DNA from: JAJNBD01 sp964471475
Lineage (GTDB): Bacteria > Pseudomonadota > Gammaproteobacteria > CAISUE01
Direction of reading: 5' to 3'
Assembly: GCA_964471475.1 (NCBI GenBank)
Contig: CAYYFQ010000014.1
Span: 1-45,203, forward strand
DNA length: 45,203 nucleotides
Made by a program: the position numbers and the translations under genes. Below, piece after piece: positions 44,028 through 45,203 of this stretch. Below the pieces are notes generated by a model that searched no databases, was not told the origin of the DNA, and saw only the letters and a program-made list of their open reading frames with translations. Within the stretch, counting starts at the first letter, position 1. Every line of letters begins with the position of its first letter.

Positions 44028-45203
44028 TTACCTCGTAGTATTAGGTTGCATTATAAGTTGCTCGTCTTTAAGTGCGAGTAAGCGTTCACCCATCTCCATG
44101 GGTATATAGTGTCCAGATTGCCATAATGGCATGAGATCATCATAATGCTTATTAGCAGGATTATCAGATTGGCCTAAGGTTTGTATGTAGACACTCTGTT
44201 TTAAATGCCCTAAATCAATAAGCTGCCTATAACTTGCACCATTAAATTGATTAAACGTTTTGCTATCATAACTACCCGGGGACACAGTATAAAGCGCTCC
44301 TGGCGCGGCAATACTACGACGCCAAATCCAAGCGAGCCATTTAACTTCACCAAAACCTAAATCATCAAATACCACCTTATGAATATCTCCCCACTTCCAT
44401 TGTGCTGAATCAGAGCCATGTGCCGCTATTAAATTATTTACAGCTTGTTGTAAGGTTTGACTTAAATAAGCAGCGCAAGTATGTGTTACATCATCACGGC
44501 AATAGCTTCCATTATTTGCAAGTTCTTGCTTAATAAATAATGGCTCCCATGTATCGTCGTATTTTGATTTATGCAAAGACATATGCTCTAGTACAGCATA
44601 CCAATAGGCAAAAATGCTAGCGCCAGCGCTATCAATATCATTTGTTCCAGACCAGTTTTTTAAAATATCCAGGGCTCGCAGACTACTGTTATCCAAAGGT
44701 TTGGTTTGCAAGAGATATGGACGCAAATCCTTCCATAAATAACTCAGTGTATCATTTTGAATGTTCTGCATATCTGTTATATCAAACTTTTGCTTAGCTT
44801 GTAATAAATCTTTAATTCGTTGAATCCGATACGGTGGTTCACTCCAACGAAAAGTCAATTGATAAAGATACTCATCACTTGTAGCAGGATTATTGGCCGA
44901 AGCAATATACCCTTCAGATGGATTATAACTATGCGGCAATTGCTCAAAAGGAATATATCCTGACCACTCACGTATTTGATGTGATTCGATAGGCAACGAA
45001 CCATTCCACCCTTTACGTATGGGAATTAAACCAGGAAGATAATAGCCAATATTACCACGTGTATCTGCATAGACAAAATTTTGAGAGGGGACGACGTTAT
45101 AGCGCAAAGCTTCGGTAAAATCATGCCAATTTTGTGCATAATTAAGTAGCAAATAACTTTTTATAGTTGTATCATTTGGCATTAATGCAGTCCATTTAAT
45201 TGC
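44028..45203 (-). CDS. Penicillin-acylase-type Ntn hydrolase, C-terminal part (runs off window)
   Basis: The last 391 codons of a penicillin/aculeacin/acyl-homoserine-lactone acylase family gene. The frame stays open to the right edge: upstream of ATG 45182 it reads AIKWTAL, the family's beta-chain segment, so that ATG is internal and the true start is outside the window. Visible family features are SANNPATSDEY, SEPPYRIQRI, FNGASYRQLIDL, and GQSDNPANKHYDDLMPLW near the end (usually GQSGNP). Full-length members are about 700-850 residues, periplasmic, and self-cleave to expose an N-terminal Ser; that part and any signal peptide are not visible. Deacylation of an exported acylated precursor, as PvdQ does for pyoverdine, is the suggested role. 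Confidence 0.93.
   Translation of the reverse strand, partial: AIKWTALMPNDTTIKSYLLLNYAQNWHDFTEALRYNVVPSQNFVYADTRGNIGYYLPGLIPIRKGWNGSLPIESHQIREWSGYIPFEQLPHSYNPSEGYIASANNPATSDEYLYQLTFRWSEPPYRIQRIKDLLQAKQKFDITDMQNIQNDTLSYLWKDLRPYLLQTKPLDNSSLRALDILKNWSGTNDIDSAGASIFAYWYAVLEHMSLHKSKYDDTWEPLFIKQELANNGSYCRDDVTHTCAAYLSQTLQQAVNNLIAAHGSDSAQWKWGDIHKVVFDDLGFGEVKWLAWIWRRSIAAPGALYTVSPGSYDSKTFNQFNGASYRQLIDLGHLKQSVYIQTLGQSDNPANKHYDDLMPLWQSGHYIPMEMGERLLALKDEQLIMQPNTTR

Noticed and set aside
45180..45182. ATG 45182 as the start of the acylase gene
   Set aside because: The frame stays open to the window edge and the upstream codons read AIKWTAL, a conserved internal segment of penicillin acylases. The gene is cut by the window.
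1..45203. CRISPR arrays, rRNA and tRNA genes
   Set aside because: No regularly spaced direct repeats were found, and no tRNA or rRNA sequence was recognised apart from the tRNA-like domain of tmRNA and its att copy.
30773..45203. Siderophore interpretation based on the hydroxyornithine-like A-domain code
   Set aside because: No ornithine N-monooxygenase, formyl/acetyltransferase, TonB receptor or Fur box was seen, so a siderophore role is not supported within the window.

Overview
The window looks like the chromosome of an AT-rich gammaproteobacterium, most plausibly from the Legionellales/Coxiella side. This is inferred from gene content: a GDP-heptose/6-deoxysugar O-antigen locus of the general Coxiella type, a proteobacterial tmRNA, and large unrecognised proteins. 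No ribosomal RNA or tRNA gene is present to fix the taxonomy.

Bases 136-10143 (minus strand) form one tightly packed surface-polysaccharide operon. It encodes a GtrA flippase, sugar-nucleotide epimerase, SDR reductase, GtrB-like polyprenyl-phosphate sugar transferase, Gfo/Idh oxidoreductase, HddA-like heptose kinase, HddC-like guanylyltransferase, a SIS protein, GmhB-like phosphatase, a transaldolase, a Gmd-type dehydratase and a GT4 glycosyltransferase. Together these can turn sedoheptulose-7-phosphate into GDP-heptose and modified heptoses. Bases 10144-11814 hold an unrecognised protein gene and two structured non-coding repeats. Bases 11815-20425 (minus) hold a GT2 glycosyltransferase and four very large polytopic proteins, each with an acidic motif in an early loop as in GT-C glycosyltransferases. 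A divergent plus-strand pair (fcl-like synthase, GT2) follows. Next is a minus-strand operon gmhA-wzm-wzt-manC: heptose entry step, ABC O-antigen exporter and GDP-mannose synthesis. A second GtrA gene, a beta carbonic anhydrase and an unrecognised membrane-anchored protein close the chromosomal part.

The tmRNA gene (28599-29026) marks an integration hot spot. The last 32 bases of ssrA are repeated with one mismatch at 30481-30512. They enclose a 1.5 kb remnant with a BRO-N/DinD-like gene and a small ORF but no integrase.

Directly beyond the second repeat begins a biosynthetic cluster that runs off the right edge. On the plus strand are a MATE exporter, a free-standing acyltransferase, a one-module NRPS (C-A-T) and a one-module PKS (KS-dead AT-KR-ACP). 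A converging minus-strand operon encodes a truncated-by-the-window penicillin-acylase-type Ntn hydrolase, a 2OG-Fe(II) amino-acid hydroxylase, a SAM methyltransferase with an odd C-terminal tail, and a fold-III PLP decarboxylase. The AT domain inside the PKS has lost its oxyanion motif, its catalytic serine and its middle section, while the separate AT is intact. The cluster therefore looks like a cis-AT module rescued in trans. MATE plus an acylase suggests a prodrug-type scheme: export of an acylated precursor, then deacylation outside the cytoplasm, by analogy with colibactin (ClbM/ClbP) and pyoverdine (PvdQ). No thioesterase or phosphopantetheinyl transferase is visible in the window.
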